Positions 1 to 6,908 are shown, counted from the stretch's first letter. The stretch is 9,614 nucleotides of DNA from Bacillota bacterium (GCA_017474705.1 JAFVHC010000143.1:1-9614), one strand, 5' to 3'. Notes: generated by a model not told the origin, from the sequence alone. Numbers and translations are program-made.

Positions 1-616
1 GAGACCTGCGTTCTGTGGAGGCTATGCAGGAAATGATCGATGCCAATCTTGCCGGAACGACTTCCAAAGACCCTTTACGCAACGCGAAGTATCTTTTCGT
101 CGCCATCACCACCCTGGCAGGGCGCGCCGCCATGTCCGTCGGGATGGATACCGAACGGTCCAACACGGCCAGCGACCTGTTCATCCAGGCGGTCGATGAG
201 ATGACCAGCATCGATCAGATCAATGAAATGACTCTGGAAATGATCCGTTTCTATACGATGGAAGTCGCGGCACTGGACAAAGCCAATATATATTCCCGCA
301 ACGTGGTCCGCGCGTTCGACTATATCTACAATCACCTGCATGAACCCATCACGGCACAGGACGTGGCAGATCACGTGGGTGTCAGCCGCACCTACTTTTC
401 CGCACTGTTCAAGAAAGAGACCGGTATCGGCATCGCAGCCTACATCAAGAAAAAGCGCATGGAGGCCGCTTGCAACATGCTGCTCTACTCCGATATCCCC
501 TATGCGGAGATCTCCCAGATCCTGGCCTTCAGTTCCCAAGCCATTTCACCCAGGTATTCAAAGAATACACCGGTATGACCCCGCATGAATACAGAAAAAG
601 CGCCCCAATCGATTGA
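1..616 (+). pseudogene. AraC-family transcriptional regulator, 5'-partial and frameshifted in the second HTH
   Basis: This is the C-terminal part of an AraC-type DNA-binding regulator; its start lies left of the window and codons run in frame from base 3. The visible N-terminal portion (about 90 residues, including DPLRNAKYLFVAITTLAGRA) is a helical segment of a type common before the HTH in Bacillota AraC proteins. I cannot name its ligand. The DNA-binding domain follows, from roughly base 300: the first HTH includes DVADHVGVSRTYFSALFKK and the second begins YAEISQILAFSSQ at about 499-539. There the frame breaks. The annotated frame runs to a stop at 576-578 with a meaningless tail, while the frame starting at base 542 reads HFTQVFKEYTGMTPHEYRK, the standard AraC ending, to a TGA at 614-616. 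One missing A near 537-540 (CAAAGC read as CAAGC) would repair it. As written, the protein loses the second HTH recognition helix and is probably inactive, unless this is a sequencing error. It converges on the ROK gene. Confidence 0.85.
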
Positions 617-630
617 GGCGCCTTTCTTTT
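595..630. terminator. Bidirectional intrinsic terminator between AraC and ROK genes
   Basis: GCGCC at 600-604 pairs with GGCGC at 617-621. After one C/A mismatch the stem continues into the self-complementary CAATCGATTG at 606-615. On the plus strand the stem is followed by CTTTCTTTT (622-630). On the minus strand it is followed by a run of five T (complement of 595-599). It lies just downstream of the ROK stop at 629-631 and contains the TGA that ends the repaired AraC frame, so it can end transcription from both convergent genes. Confidence 0.75.
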
Positions 631-1570
631 ATTTCTCTAAAAGCTGGTTGATGCAATATAAGGCACCATACAGGTTCGCGTCCAGGCAAAGTTCGCCCTT
701 GACGAAATCGATCATAAAATCACTCATATCCATGCCGACGCCGGACATCTGGCTCAGGTCGAATCCTTTGAAGGACATGCAGCCCATCAGCACCTTCTGC
801 ATCGCTTCATGCAGCTTCTGGATCAGGATCGGCTGCTCCGCCAGACCGCCGGTGACGATGACCATGTCCGGATCCAGCATCATCGCGTTGTTGAAAACGG
901 TAAACGCAACGGCTTTGCAGAAATTGTCCAAAAGCGCCAGGATCACCGGGTCGCCCTGCTCCGCCAGTTCGAAGAAATAGGGTCCGGTCATCTGTTCCAT
1001 GGTCATCTGCTTCGCGCCGGCCGCCTGCATCAGCAGGAACATGAAGCCGGTCTCGATGCCGGAGATCGCATAGCCGCTTTCCGTCATGTCGGACTGGATC
1101 AGCTGACCGAATACCATGGATCCGTTGCGTTTTACGCCGCGCCAGGGCTTGCCGTCCACCACCATGCCGGCCCCCATGCCGCTGCCCAGCACGATGGTGA
1201 TGGACGTGTTCGTGCCGCGGCCGGCGCCGAACTGCCACTCACCGATGGCCGCAGCCTCGCCGTCATTTTCCACCGCCACCGGCAGATGCAGACGGGCTTC
1301 CAGTTCTTTCTTGATATCCACGCCGGTCAGATAATCCGCCGTGTAAGCGCGGTACGTGTTGCCATCGGGCATCATGCGGCCGTTCGTGGAAATGCCGACA
1401 CCGTCCGCCTGATCCAGGCAGTCCGCTGCCAGTTCTTCAAAGATCTTCAGATAATCGTCCAAGCCGGTCCACGGCGTTGAAACTTTCTTACGTTTCAGGA
1501 TCTCACCTTCCGGTGTCATCAGTGCGAATTTTATGTTGCTGGCTCCGACGTCAAAAATGATACGATTCAT
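629..1570 (-). CDS. ROK-family sugar kinase (313 aa), zinc motif absent
   Basis: This is a cytoplasmic ASKHA-fold protein of the ROK family, whose catalytic members use ATP to phosphorylate sugars, usually at the 6-hydroxyl. The N-terminal phosphate loop is DVGASN (residues 7-12). The catalytic-Asp motif is ENDGEAAA (101-108, Asp103), the second nucleotide-binding motif is GSGMGAG (129-135), and the adenosine region includes DPDMVIVTGG (233-242). The start at 1570 was chosen because GGAGGAG lies 6 nt upstream; the in-frame GTG at 1585 would place that ribosome binding site inside the gene. Length fits single-domain ROK kinases, and no N-terminal HTH is present, so it is not a ROK repressor. 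The usual EIGHM segment is FGQLI here, and no CxCGxxGCxE zinc cluster follows. The gene lies 18 nt downstream of the GH1 gene on the same strand, so the two are probably co-transcribed. Sugar specificity is inferred: phosphorylation of a beta-glucoside (BglK-like role) or of the released hexose are the main options. Confidence 0.88.
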   Translation of the reverse strand: MNRIIFDVGASNIKFALMTPEGEILKRKKVSTPWTGLDDYLKIFEELAADCLDQADGVGISTNGRMMPDGNTYRAYTADYLTGVDIKKELEARLHLPVAVENDGEAAAIGEWQFGAGRGTNTSITIVLGSGMGAGMVVDGKPWRGVKRNGSMVFGQLIQSDMTESGYAISGIETGFMFLLMQAAGAKQMTMEQMTGPYFFELAEQGDPVILALLDNFCKAVAFTVFNNAMMLDPDMVIVTGGLAEQPILIQKLHEAMQKVLMGCMSFKGFDLSQMSGVGMDMSDFMIDFVKGELCLDANLYGALYCINQLLEK

Positions 1571-1588
1571 GATATGCTCCTCCACAAA

Positions 1589-2974
1589 TTATAAGACTTC
1601 TCCATTCGTCTCGATGACTTTCTTGAACCAGTCGAAACTCTTCTTCTTGCTGCGCTTGAGGTCGCGCAGATCCTCATCCGTACGGTTGACGTAGATGAAG
1701 CCATAGCGTTTGGCCATCTCGCCTTGAGAACTCAGGATATCGATCGGGCCCCAGGTCAGGAAGGACCGGATGTCCGCGCCGTCTTCATCCACCGCTTTCT
1801 TCAGCTCCCGGATATGATCACGGAAATAAGCGATGCGGTATTCATCATCCACATACCCGTTCTCATCCGCCTCTTCGTGGACGCCGATCCCGCACTCGAT
1901 GACGTAGACCGGGAGACGCGTCTGGCGATAGACTTCTGTAGCCGCGATGCGCAGGCCCACCGGATCGATGGTCCAGCCCCACTCGCTCTCCTTCAGATAC
2001 GGATTCTTCAGCGATTTGCCGCCGGCCATCGCCGCCAGCATGGCCGCCGGGCTGTAATCGCCCGTCCCCTCGACCACGGCAGAAACATAATAGCTCATGG
2101 CGATGAAATCCATAGGATCCTTGCGGATCAGGTCCAGGTCGCCCTCTTCGATCTCCGGCCAGGTATCATTGCGGTCCCAGTCCGCCAGCAGATCCTTAGG
2201 ATACTCCCCGGTCGCGAAGGTATCCAGAACGCGGCCTTCATAGGTACGCTGCGCCGTGCGGGCCATCTGCACGTCCTCCGGTTTGCAGGTATAGGGATAG
2301 AATGCTGTATAGTTGACCATGCCGCCGCACTGTGCATCCGGTGCGCAGGTGTGTACAGCCCGTGCGGTCCCGGCACTGGCCAGCATCATGTGATGCATGA
2401 CCCGGTTCTGATCCCGCGCGATCTCTGCCGGAGACTGCGGTGCCGCTCCGCCGCCGATCGCCCGATGGAAGGCGGAGACCAGGATCGCCGCGTTCTGCTC
2501 ATTGCTGGGCACGAAATACTTCACACGACCGGCGAAATGCTTGACGATGAGCTCCGCGTATTGGATGAACGCTTCCGCCATCCCACGGTGCTCCCAGCCG
2601 CCGTACTTTTTCAAAAGTGCCAGCGGGACGTCGAAATGATACAGGCAGATCATCGGCTCGATGCCTTTCTCCAGCATATAGTCGACGACCTTATCGTAGA
2701 ACTCCAGGCCCTTTTCGTTCACCGCGCCTTCTCCCTCCGGGAGCACGCGGCTCCAACTGATGGAGAAACGATAGCAGTTGAATCCCATCTCCGCGAACAG
2801 GTCGATATCTTCCTTATAGCGATGATAGAAATCGATTGCGACTTTCCAGTCCGAATGTCCCGGCCGGACCGGCATGATGTCGTAAATGCTCATGCCTTTG
2901 CCGTCTTCATTCCAGGCGCCTTCTGTCTGCATACAGGAGACAGAGCCGCCCCACAAAAACCCTTCTCTGAACAT
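1589..2974 (-). CDS. Glycoside hydrolase family 1, predicted 6-phospho-beta-glucosidase (461 aa)
   Basis: This is a retaining beta-glycosidase with a single GH1 (beta/alpha)8 barrel of normal family length and no signal peptide, so cytoplasmic. The barrel opens with FLWGGSVSCMQTEGAWNEDG (residues 6-25), where Gln16 is the usual sugar-binding Gln. The acid/base is Glu159 in SNEQN (normally NEP) and the nucleophile is Glu360 in VIECGIG (normally TENG). Near the C-terminus, SSQGEMAKRYGFIYV carries Ser415, Lys422 and Tyr424 in the S-x6-K-x-Y spacing that binds the sugar phosphate in 6-phospho-glycosidases, followed by DLKRSKKKSFDWFKKVI. The start at 2974 is set by AAGGAG 7 nt upstream; a longer in-frame reading back to 3067 runs through the promoter and is not homologous to GH1. 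It is first in an operon with the ROK gene and is transcribed divergently from the GH106-like gene. A 6-phospho-substrate fits the kinase neighbour; the exact sugar (gluco or galacto) is not settled. Confidence 0.92.
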   Translation of the reverse strand: MFREGFLWGGSVSCMQTEGAWNEDGKGMSIYDIMPVRPGHSDWKVAIDFYHRYKEDIDLFAEMGFNCYRFSISWSRVLPEGEGAVNEKGLEFYDKVVDYMLEKGIEPMICLYHFDVPLALLKKYGGWEHRGMAEAFIQYAELIVKHFAGRVKYFVPSNEQNAAILVSAFHRAIGGGAAPQSPAEIARDQNRVMHHMMLASAGTARAVHTCAPDAQCGGMVNYTAFYPYTCKPEDVQMARTAQRTYEGRVLDTFATGEYPKDLLADWDRNDTWPEIEEGDLDLIRKDPMDFIAMSYYVSAVVEGTGDYSPAAMLAAMAGGKSLKNPYLKESEWGWTIDPVGLRIAATEVYRQTRLPVYVIECGIGVHEEADENGYVDDEYRIAYFRDHIRELKKAVDEDGADIRSFLTWGPIDILSSQGEMAKRYGFIYVNRTDEDLRDLKRSKKKSFDWFKKVIETNGEVL

Positions 2975-2994
2975 AAAACTACTCCTTTTTTGTC

Positions 2995-3035
2995 CTTGCC
3001 GGGAGGACCTCTTCTCCGATCCAGTCCGTGGCAAG
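2995..3035 (-). other. Possible hairpin in the 5' leader of the GH1-ROK operon
   Basis: On the transcript strand CTTGCC (3035-3030) can pair with GGCAAG (3000-2995), and an inner GGAC/GTCC stem (3027-3024 with 3008-3005) lies within it, closing a 15-nt loop. It sits in the predicted 85-nt leader and ends 7 nt before the GH1 ribosome binding site at 2982-2987. No T-run follows, so it is not an intrinsic terminator. The stem is short and could be chance. Confidence 0.3.
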
Positions 3036-3065
3036 CGTGATCTTGTTACGGCGTTTCTGTTGTCC

Positions 3066-3074
3066 ATTATAGCA
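3066..3074 (-). promoter_or_regulatory. Extended -10 promoter for the GH1-ROK operon
   Basis: Reading leftward, the sequence is TGC-TATAAT: a perfect -10 hexamer (3071-3066) with the TG of an extended -10 (3074-3073). At 17 nt upstream the -35 position (3094-3089) matches TTGACA poorly, which is acceptable for extended -10 promoters and for activator-dependent ones. Predicted transcription starts near 3059, leaving a leader of about 85 nt before the GH1 start codon. Confidence 0.6.
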
Positions 3075-3087
3075 GATTTGTCGGTTT

Positions 3088-3128
3088 TTCCTACTATTAT
3101 TTCTTAAATTTCACTTTTTTTGTAGGAA
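3088..3128. promoter_or_regulatory. Inverted repeat between divergent promoters (candidate operator)
   Basis: TTCCTAC at 3088-3094 and its exact inverse GTAGGAA at 3122-3128 are separated by 27 AT-rich bases. The right copy ends exactly where the rightward -35 TTGACA begins (3129). The left copy covers the -35 position of the leftward extended -10 promoter. Each copy therefore sits at or against the -35 element of one promoter, reading GTAGGAA in that promoter's direction of transcription. This suits a regulator acting on both genes, for example an AraC-type activator, but which protein binds is unknown and a 7-bp repeat in AT-rich DNA may be chance. Confidence 0.4.
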
Positions 3129-3157
3129 TTGACATTCTTTTTTTGTACTTTTATAAT
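3129..3157 (+). promoter_or_regulatory. Consensus sigmaA-type promoter for the GH106-like gene
   Basis: TTGACA (3129-3134) and TATAAT (3152-3157) are both perfect matches with an ideal 17-nt spacer (3135-3151). A run of T lies in the spacer, and AT-rich DNA upstream (about 3086-3121) could act as an UP element. Transcription would start near 3164, giving a leader of about 42 nt. A promoter this strong suggests control by repression or by upstream competition rather than by weak intrinsic activity. Confidence 0.85.
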
Positions 3158-3205
3158 GATACACAGTTTATGTCTGCAGTTAGACTTTTATGCGGAGGTC
3201 ATGAT

Positions 3206-5908
3206 ATGAAACGGATCGAACAGGTTTTGCGGGGAAAAACGAATAATTACATCCTGCCTTTCTTCTGGCAGCATGGGGAAGACGAGGCTGTGCTGCGTGA
3301 CTATATGCGCGCCATCTACGAGGCCAATATCCGCGCCGTCTGCGTGGAAAGCCGTCCGCACCCGGATTTCGTCGGAGAGACCTGGTGGCGGGACATGGAC
3401 ATCATCCTCGACGAGGCCGCCAAGCGGGACATGAAAGTCTGGATCCTGGATGACTCTCATTTTCCGACCGGTTTTGCCAACGGTGCAGTGAAGACTGCAC
3501 CGCGCGAACTCAAGCACCAGTACATGGTCAGCCGGATTTTGGAGATGGCCGGTCCCATCTGCGCAGCGGAATTCGACCTGAAGGCCTATATGCAGCCGGA
3601 GCCTCTGCCGCCCTGGTTGCCGCAGCCGCCCAAAGACCCTTCAGACGATTTTTCCGATGATACGCTGGTCCGCATCCTGGCCTGCCCCATCCTGCCCGGT
3701 GAAAAACTGGGACAGCCGTTGGATCTGACCGACTGTGTGCAGGATGGCATCGTACGTTTCGACCTGCCGGAAGGGTATTTCCGCATCTACGTCGTCTATC
3801 TGACCCGCAACGCCCGTGGCCGCAACGACTATATCAACTTTATGGATCAGGAATCCTGCCGCCTGTTGATCGACGCGGTCTACGAGCCTCATTACGCCCA
3901 CTATGCACCGTACTTCGGTACCGTGATCGCCGGTTTCTTCTCCGACGAACCGCCGATCGGCAACACGGAAGGATACAACCTGGTCGGACCCATCGGTACT
4001 CCGGGGCAAAGTCTGCCCTGGTCCCGCGCCGCGGCTGACCGTTTCACCGAGTTTTTCGGCAGCGCTGACTGGTCTTTGTACGCACCCTACCTTTGGGCGG
4101 ATGCTGCAGATACCTGGATGCAGGCCAAGGTCCGTACCGCGTACATGGATATGGTCTCGACTTTGGTCGCTGAATGCTTCTCCGCTCAGAACAGTGCCTG
4201 GTGCGAAGCACATGGCGTCGAGTATATAGGTCACATGCTGGAAGACTGCGATATGCATGTGGCCATGGGTCCGTCCATGGGACACTTCTTCCGCGGTCTT
4301 TCCGGCCAGCATATGGCCGGTGTGGACAATATCGGCGGACAGGTGACGATCGGTGGGCAGAACGTGCCGCGCCATGAGCGTCCCAACGCCCGGGACGAAG
4401 CCGGCTTCTATCAGTATATGATCGGCAAATTGGCCGCTTCCCATGCCGCCATCGATCCTAAAAAGCGCGGCCGTGCCATGTGCGAGAATTTCGGCGCCTA
4501 CGGCTGGAGCTCCGGCCCGAAGGAACAAAAGTTCATGCTGGATCATTACATGGCTCGGGGCGTCAACTACTTTGTTCCGCACGCGTTTACCCCCGCTTCC
4601 TTCCCGGATCCGGACTGTCCGCCCCATTTCTATGCCCATGGCGAGAACCCGACCTACCGTGCCTTCGGTGTCCTGATGGCCTATGCCAACCGCGTCTGCG
4701 ATCTGATCAACGATGGGACGCCGCATCCGGACGTCGCTCTGCTCTACAACGCGGAGAGCGTGTGGGCCGGCGGCGGAGACAGCCAGATCCCGGTCTGCCG
4801 CGCACTGGGCGAAGCCCAGATCGATTTCCATATCATTCCGTCAGATGTTTTCGAGGATACCGCATATCCCTGCGCCTTGCAGGAGGATGGCCTCAATATC
4901 AACGGTACGATCTACAAGGCGCTCGTGATCAGCGGCTGCCAGGCCATCGACGCGGTCAGCGCCGATATGATCCTTAAGATGCAGGAACAGCACTTCCCCG
5001 TCATCTTCATTGACCGCAGGCCGGCATTAGTGATCGGCGCCTCGGACGCAGATGAGCTGCATTGGAACGAGCAGGCCAAGGATCTTCCTGTGGTGCCGCT
5101 GCGAGAGCTTGCCGCCCGCCTCAAAACTGTACTGCAGCCGGAAAGCCTGATCCTGCCCCAGGATCCTTTGATGACCACATATCATTATGAACTGGAAGGT
5201 GTGTCCGAATGGCTCGTGCTCAACGAGCATCCCGGTACAACGTTTGCCGGAACCATATCTTTGAACGGCACCGGTGTTCCGCTGCGCTATGATCCCTGGG
5301 AGAACCGGCTGGAGCAGGTCTCTTATACCATAGAAAGAGGCCGTACCCTCTGCTATCTGTCGGTCGAACCCCTGGAGCTCACCATTTTGCTGCTCCTGCC
5401 GGATGAAGCTGCCGCGACCGCCCTGCTGCCGCAGATGCCCCATGGCGCTCTGACGCCGCTTCGTGAGGTCCCACAGTTCACGGTCGGACGCATCGAGTCC
5501 AAAGCATACGAACACAAAAAAGAGCCGGACCACCTTACAGTGATCCCGGCCCCTTATACCGGTATGCAGATCCTGTATCCGGATTTTGCCGGTTTTTATG
5601 TATATGAAGCGCAAGTCGAAGACCTGCCCGCGGCACCTTTGTTCCTAGAAGCCGATGCCGCTTACGAGTGCATGGAAGTCTTCTGGAATGGGCAGTCCCT
5701 GGGCACCCGCGTGCAGGCACCTTACCGCTTCCGCATCCCCGCGGAGATCGTGCATCCTTCCAATGAACTGCGCATCGAAGTCGCCACGCTGGCAGAGCGC
5801 AAAGTCCACGCGATCGCCCCGGACCAGATACGGAGCATGTCGCAGGAGCGTCCGCTTTCCGCCACCGGACTCGTCGGCCGCGTGCGGATCCTTACAGAGA
5901 CTCCATAA
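3206..5908 (+). CDS. GH106-like (alpha-L-rhamnosidase-like) glycoside hydrolase, 900 aa
   Basis: This is a large predicted cytoplasmic glycosidase with no signal peptide. The first ~500 residues look like a TIM barrel of the GH106/clan GH-A type: KVWILDDSHFPTGFANG (77-93) resembles the KVWIYDE..PSGFAGG strand of GH106 proteins. FFSDEPPIG carries Asp247 and Glu248. CENFGAYGW (426-434, Glu427) followed by GVNYFVPHAF (452-461) resembles the SE...RGVN.FVPHAF segment of that family. A Rossmann-like segment starts at HPDVALLYNAESVW (507 on). The C-terminus contains a galactose-binding jelly-roll (MEVFWNGQSLGTRVQAPYRF from 823, then NELRIEV) ending TGLVGRVRIL, like the closing SGLLGPVRL of these enzymes. 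The start at 3206 was chosen because GGAGG lies 7 nt before it; in-frame starts upstream fall in the promoter or lack a ribosome site. If a true GH106 it removes terminal alpha-L-rhamnose, but this family resemblance is from memory, and a related uncharacterised glycosidase is possible. Its stop lies inside the convergent esterase gene. Confidence 0.75.
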   Translation: MKRIEQVLRGKTNNYILPFFWQHGEDEAVLRDYMRAIYEANIRAVCVESRPHPDFVGETWWRDMDIILDEAAKRDMKVWILDDSHFPTGFANGAVKTAPRELKHQYMVSRILEMAGPICAAEFDLKAYMQPEPLPPWLPQPPKDPSDDFSDDTLVRILACPILPGEKLGQPLDLTDCVQDGIVRFDLPEGYFRIYVVYLTRNARGRNDYINFMDQESCRLLIDAVYEPHYAHYAPYFGTVIAGFFSDEPPIGNTEGYNLVGPIGTPGQSLPWSRAAADRFTEFFGSADWSLYAPYLWADAADTWMQAKVRTAYMDMVSTLVAECFSAQNSAWCEAHGVEYIGHMLEDCDMHVAMGPSMGHFFRGLSGQHMAGVDNIGGQVTIGGQNVPRHERPNARDEAGFYQYMIGKLAASHAAIDPKKRGRAMCENFGAYGWSSGPKEQKFMLDHYMARGVNYFVPHAFTPASFPDPDCPPHFYAHGENPTYRAFGVLMAYANRVCDLINDGTPHPDVALLYNAESVWAGGGDSQIPVCRALGEAQIDFHIIPSDVFEDTAYPCALQEDGLNINGTIYKALVISGCQAIDAVSADMILKMQEQHFPVIFIDRRPALVIGASDADELHWNEQAKDLPVVPLRELAARLKTVLQPESLILPQDPLMTTYHYELEGVSEWLVLNEHPGTTFAGTISLNGTGVPLRYDPWENRLEQVSYTIERGRTLCYLSVEPLELTILLLLPDEAAATALLPQMPHGALTPLREVPQFTVGRIESKAYEHKKEPDHLTVIPAPYTGMQILYPDFAGFYVYEAQVEDLPAAPLFLEADAAYECMEVFWNGQSLGTRVQAPYRFRIPAEIVHPSNELRIEVATLAERKVHAIAPDQIRSMSQERPLSATGLVGRVRILTETP

Positions 5909-6887
5909 ACGTAAGCGCTCGTTCAGGCCAGCCTTCCACGTCGGTCCCGGTACCGTCCCCGAAACCGTGCGGCGCGTGCGCTCCTTCTTCCAGCACTGCC
6001 GGCACACCGGCCGCACGCAGTCCGGCTTCCATCTCTTCGGAATTCCTTGGCGGCACAGTCGCATCATCCTTCCCACAGACGATATAGCAGGGCGGATACT
6101 CCGCGTTCAACTGTTCGATCACGTTGAACCGGTCCACGTCTTCCTGCGTAAAATCCGGGCCGAACATGAGACGCACCAGTCCCCCATATGCATCACGGCC
6201 GGCTTCTGCCTTCAGATCGATGAATGTATAGATCGGGAATAAAGCCTTAGGTTTCGCGAACCCGTATTTCTTGTATCCCACGATCGCCGATCCCCAGTTG
6301 GAGATCAGATTGGCGCCGGCGGAGAATCCGCCAACTGCGTACTGGTCTGCGTTTGCGATCATAAACTGCTCTTGATGCTCTGTGATGAACCGCAGTGCCT
6401 GATACAGGTCGTCCAACGACTTGCGGACCGCTTGCTCTTCCTGGACACGATAGGTCATAAGAAAGACCTGATATCCGGCCCTTACCATGTGCACGGCCGT
6501 GGGTAGCGCTTCCACCGCCGTACAGACCGACATATAAGCACCTCCGGCGCAAAGCACGATATACGGTTTCTCCGGATCGATCGTCTCCGGCAGCAGCCGC
6601 ATCAGATTCACGTTTTTCTTCTGCGGCGCATCCTCGCATGCATCCCCTTCATATATGAAGTATTGCTCCACTTTGCCGGTATCGACCGCATCCGCAAGGA
6701 AACTCAGTCCGTCCGCGATCGCCTCCGGACTCCAGCCGATCTGCCGCATCGAATCGATCGGCTGCCGGTTCATCTCTTCCTGCATCGGGTTCGCACCGGG
6801 TGTATAGATCATAAACCGGCTGTAGGGCTTGATCCTGGGATCCGCCAGGACCTGTTCCATCGTATTGTGAATCGTAAATACTGCCAT
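5892..6887 (-). CDS. Alpha/beta hydrolase, esterase-like (331 aa)
   Basis: This is a cytoplasmic serine hydrolase of the alpha/beta fold, probably a carboxylesterase that removes acetyl or other acyl groups from sugars. After an N-terminal helical cap (about 1-100), the oxyanion segment is CAGGAY (113-118, in place of HGGG). The nucleophile elbow is GFSAG (187-191, Ser189), the acid is probably Asp275 in KDDATVP, and the base is His307 in APHGFG. All three triad members are present. The start at 6887 is supported by AGGAGG (6901-6896) 8 nt upstream; the in-frame extension back to 7004 would overlap the start of the sensor kinase and has no such site. It converges on the GH106-like gene with a 17-bp coding overlap and is divergent from the kinase gene. 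Substrate is unknown; the glycosidase neighbours favour an esterified carbohydrate or plant glycoside. Confidence 0.85.
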   Translation of the reverse strand: MAVFTIHNTMEQVLADPRIKPYSRFMIYTPGANPMQEEMNRQPIDSMRQIGWSPEAIADGLSFLADAVDTGKVEQYFIYEGDACEDAPQKKNVNLMRLLPETIDPEKPYIVLCAGGAYMSVCTAVEALPTAVHMVRAGYQVFLMTYRVQEEQAVRKSLDDLYQALRFITEHQEQFMIANADQYAVGGFSAGANLISNWGSAIVGYKKYGFAKPKALFPIYTFIDLKAEAGRDAYGGLVRLMFGPDFTQEDVDRFNVIEQLNAEYPPCYIVCGKDDATVPPRNSEEMEAGLRAAGVPAVLEEGAHAPHGFGDGTGTDVEGWPERALTFMESL

Positions 6888-6908
6888 ACCATGCACCTCC
6901 TGTTTCTT

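Noticed and set aside
531..545. Programmed -1 frameshift in the AraC gene
   Set aside because: A -1 shift would restore the frame, but no X-XXY-YYZ heptamer or downstream pseudoknot is evident, and AraC genes do not use frameshifting.
809..1480. 223-codon frame opposite the ROK gene
   Set aside because: Antisense to conserved ROK motifs; His/Arg-rich composition typical of a shadow.
1724..3040. Long open frame opposite the GH1 gene
   Set aside because: It lies fully antisense to a clear GH1 gene, has no ribosome site and no recognisable domain; GC-rich codons leave the opposite strand open.
3035..3065. CcpA (cre) site in the GH1 leader
   Set aside because: Around both CG dinucleotides the flanking TG and CA of the cre consensus are absent.
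2975..3067. N-terminal extension of GH1
   Set aside because: It would begin inside the extended -10 promoter and is unlike GH1; the ATG at 2974 has a good ribosome site.
3143..3205. Upstream starts for the GH106-like gene
   Set aside because: The first lies between the -35 and -10 boxes; the one at 3170 has no ribosome site. ATG 3206 has GGAGG at 7 nt.
3641..4831. 396-codon frame opposite the GH106-like gene
   Set aside because: Antisense shadow of a conserved enzyme with His/Gly/Val-rich composition and no family motif.
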